From: an uncultured Faecalibacterium sp.
Lineage (GTDB): Bacteria > Bacillota > Clostridia > Oscillospirales > Ruminococcaceae
NCBI GenBank assembly: GCA_900765105.1
Contig: CAAFQM010000216.1
Coordinates: 1-5,954 of the forward strand
Direction of reading: 5' to 3'
DNA: 5,954 nucleotides
Each line of letters begins with the position of its first letter. The first letter of the stretch is position 1. The position numbers were made by a program, and so were the translations under genes. Under the pieces are notes generated by a model. That model was given only the letters and a program-made list of their open reading frames with translations, was not told the origin of the DNA and ran no database searches. Below, in pieces: positions 5,627 through 5,954 of this stretch.

Positions 5627-5715
5627 ACAAAAGAACCCCCTCGGAGTAGCCGCTCCGAGGGGGTTCGCTCTTATGAGCTGCATGGCAACAATTCTGACCG
5701 ATTGCCTTTTGCCTA
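5627..5715 (-). ncRNA. Predicted antisense antitoxin RNA for the 32-residue peptide
   Basis: A minus-strand promoter (5721-5748) should start an RNA near 5715 that runs through the complement of repeat copy 2, a small GCTC-ATAA-GAGC hairpin (5667-5678) and the strong hairpin at 5633-5666, ending in the T-rich stretch after it: about 90 bases with no ribosome site or sensible frame. Two 13-base blocks are fully complementary to the peptide mRNA over its start codon and early codons, and the 3' parts overlap through the terminator. Binding in trans would block ribosome entry. This is the plan of RNA II in the pAD1 par locus. Existence of the RNA is predicted, not observed. Confidence 0.72.
5633..5666. 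terminator. Shared bidirectional terminator of peptide mRNA and antisense RNA
   Basis: A perfect 14-bp GC-rich stem (5633-5646 with 5653-5666) closes a TAGCCG loop. On the minus strand it is followed by TTTT (TTCTTTTGTG counting the stem end), a good terminator for the antisense RNA; on the plus strand the following CGCTCTT is a weaker tail. It begins 9 bases after the peptide stop. The two RNA loops are complementary and could start loop-loop pairing. Confidence 0.9.
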
Positions 5716-5720
5716 CCTTC

Positions 5721-5748
5721 AGTATATGCACTTTCGCGCAAAAGTCAA
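5721..5748 (-). promoter_or_regulatory. Promoter of the antisense RNA
   Basis: On the minus strand: -35 TTGACT (5743-5748), 16-bp spacer, -10 TATACT (5721-5726), each five of six consensus bases. It lies between the dCMP deaminase stop (5765) and repeat copy 2 and has no coding gene downstream, which supports a non-coding transcript. Confidence 0.8.
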
Positions 5749-5764
5749 GACGGTACGAAAAAAT

Positions 5765-5954
5765 TTACAATTCCAGCTCTGCCTTCCGTCCGCTTGGCTG
5801 ATAGGGCGTCAGCCTGATGCCCGCCTTTTTGAACATGAACCTCGCCGCAACGCTGGAATCGCTGTCGTGGTACTTGTCGCCGTAGTACACCACCTCGGCA
5901 ATGCCGGACTGGATGATGGCCTTGGTGCACTCGTTGCAGGGGAAGAGCGTCACA
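5765..5954 (-). CDS. dCMP deaminase family protein (ComEB-like), N-terminus beyond window
   Basis: dCMP deaminase makes dUMP for thymidylate synthesis. Only the last 62-63 residues are present: VTLFPCNECTKAIIQSG, then VVYYGDKYHDSDSSVAARFMF, then a basic C-terminus. PCNEC supplies the two zinc cysteines of the cytidine deaminase fold, and the IIQSGIxEVVYxxDKYHDxDS pattern is specific to dCMP deaminases. The HAE half of the active site should lie beyond 5954. The codon at 5951-5953 is GTG and encodes an internal Val, not a start. The stop TAA is at 5765-5767. No clear terminator hairpin follows it, so readthrough into the antisense RNA locus is possible. Confidence 0.92.
   Translation of the reverse strand, partial: VTLFPCNECTKAIIQSGIAEVVYYGDKYHDSDSSVAARFMFKKAGIRLTPYQPSGRKAELEL

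Larger units (their letters stand above)
5518..5703 (+). repeat. 30-nt direct repeat: toxin start region and its copy in the antisense RNA
   Basis: Copy 1 (5518-5547) and copy 2 (5674-5703) share TGAGCTGCATGGC and ATTCTGACCGATT, two blocks of 13 identical bases, separated by four different bases (TCAG versus AACA): 26 of 30 identical. Copy 1 covers the end of the ribosome site, the start codon and the first codons of the peptide gene. Copy 2 lies beyond the shared terminator and is transcribed only as its complement. Confidence 0.93.

Noticed and set aside
5376..5741. Minus-strand frame of 121 codons across the small-peptide locus
   Set aside because: It has no ribosome site, crosses both promoters and the terminator, and its apparent repeats only reflect the 30-nt direct repeat.
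5682..5804. Second copy of the peptide start as a coding gene (MATILTD...)
   Set aside because: No ribosome site precedes it, the product loses all hydrophobic-peptide character after a few residues, and it runs antisense into the dCMP deaminase gene.

Overview
The window is GC-rich bacterial DNA with strong Shine-Dalgarno sequences and sigma-A type promoters. The encoded proteins (low-GC-style promoters in a GC-rich coding background, ArgR-type box, dCMP deaminase, clostridial-style SEDS protein) point to a Gram-positive Clostridia gut bacterium. Oscillospiraceae or Faecalibacterium is my best guess from memory of codon and protein style; I could not test this.

Layout, left to right. (1) Positions 1-1557, minus strand: a tight housekeeping operon tsaE - tsaB - rpiB, covering two parts of the tRNA t6A37 machinery and ribose-5-phosphate isomerase B (cut by the window edge). 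Its likely promoter sits on top of the terminator of the next gene. (2) 1566-2911, minus strand: a secreted protein with a clear signal peptide and a His/Cys pair typical of the caspase-fold (clan CD) cysteine peptidases, with its own strong promoter. (3) 2953-4330, plus strand: a divergently transcribed FtsW/RodA/SpoVE (SEDS) family membrane protein with a TTG start, ending at a bidirectional terminator. (4) 4343-5423, minus strand: ornithine carbamoyltransferase with a near-consensus ARG box just downstream of its promoter. (5) 5438-5748: a compact locus encoding a 32-residue membrane peptide on the plus strand and, converging on it, a predicted ~90-nt antisense RNA on the minus strand; the two share a strong terminator hairpin and a 30-nt direct repeat. 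(6) 5765-5954, minus strand: the C-terminal part of a dCMP deaminase.

The most interesting element is region 5. Its architecture (toxin-like small hydrophobic peptide, own promoter, convergent antisense RNA with own promoter, shared bidirectional terminator, direct repeat placing the antisense sequence over the toxin start codon) is that of the Fst/par class of type I toxin-antitoxin systems. The peptide is not an obvious Fst sequence. The repeat appears to be a partial duplication of the toxin gene's own 5' end, which suggests how the antitoxin arose. It is transcribed divergently from argF, with only 25 bp between the two -35 elements.

The other genes look like ordinary chromosomal genes, each in its own transcription unit apart from the tsaE operon.
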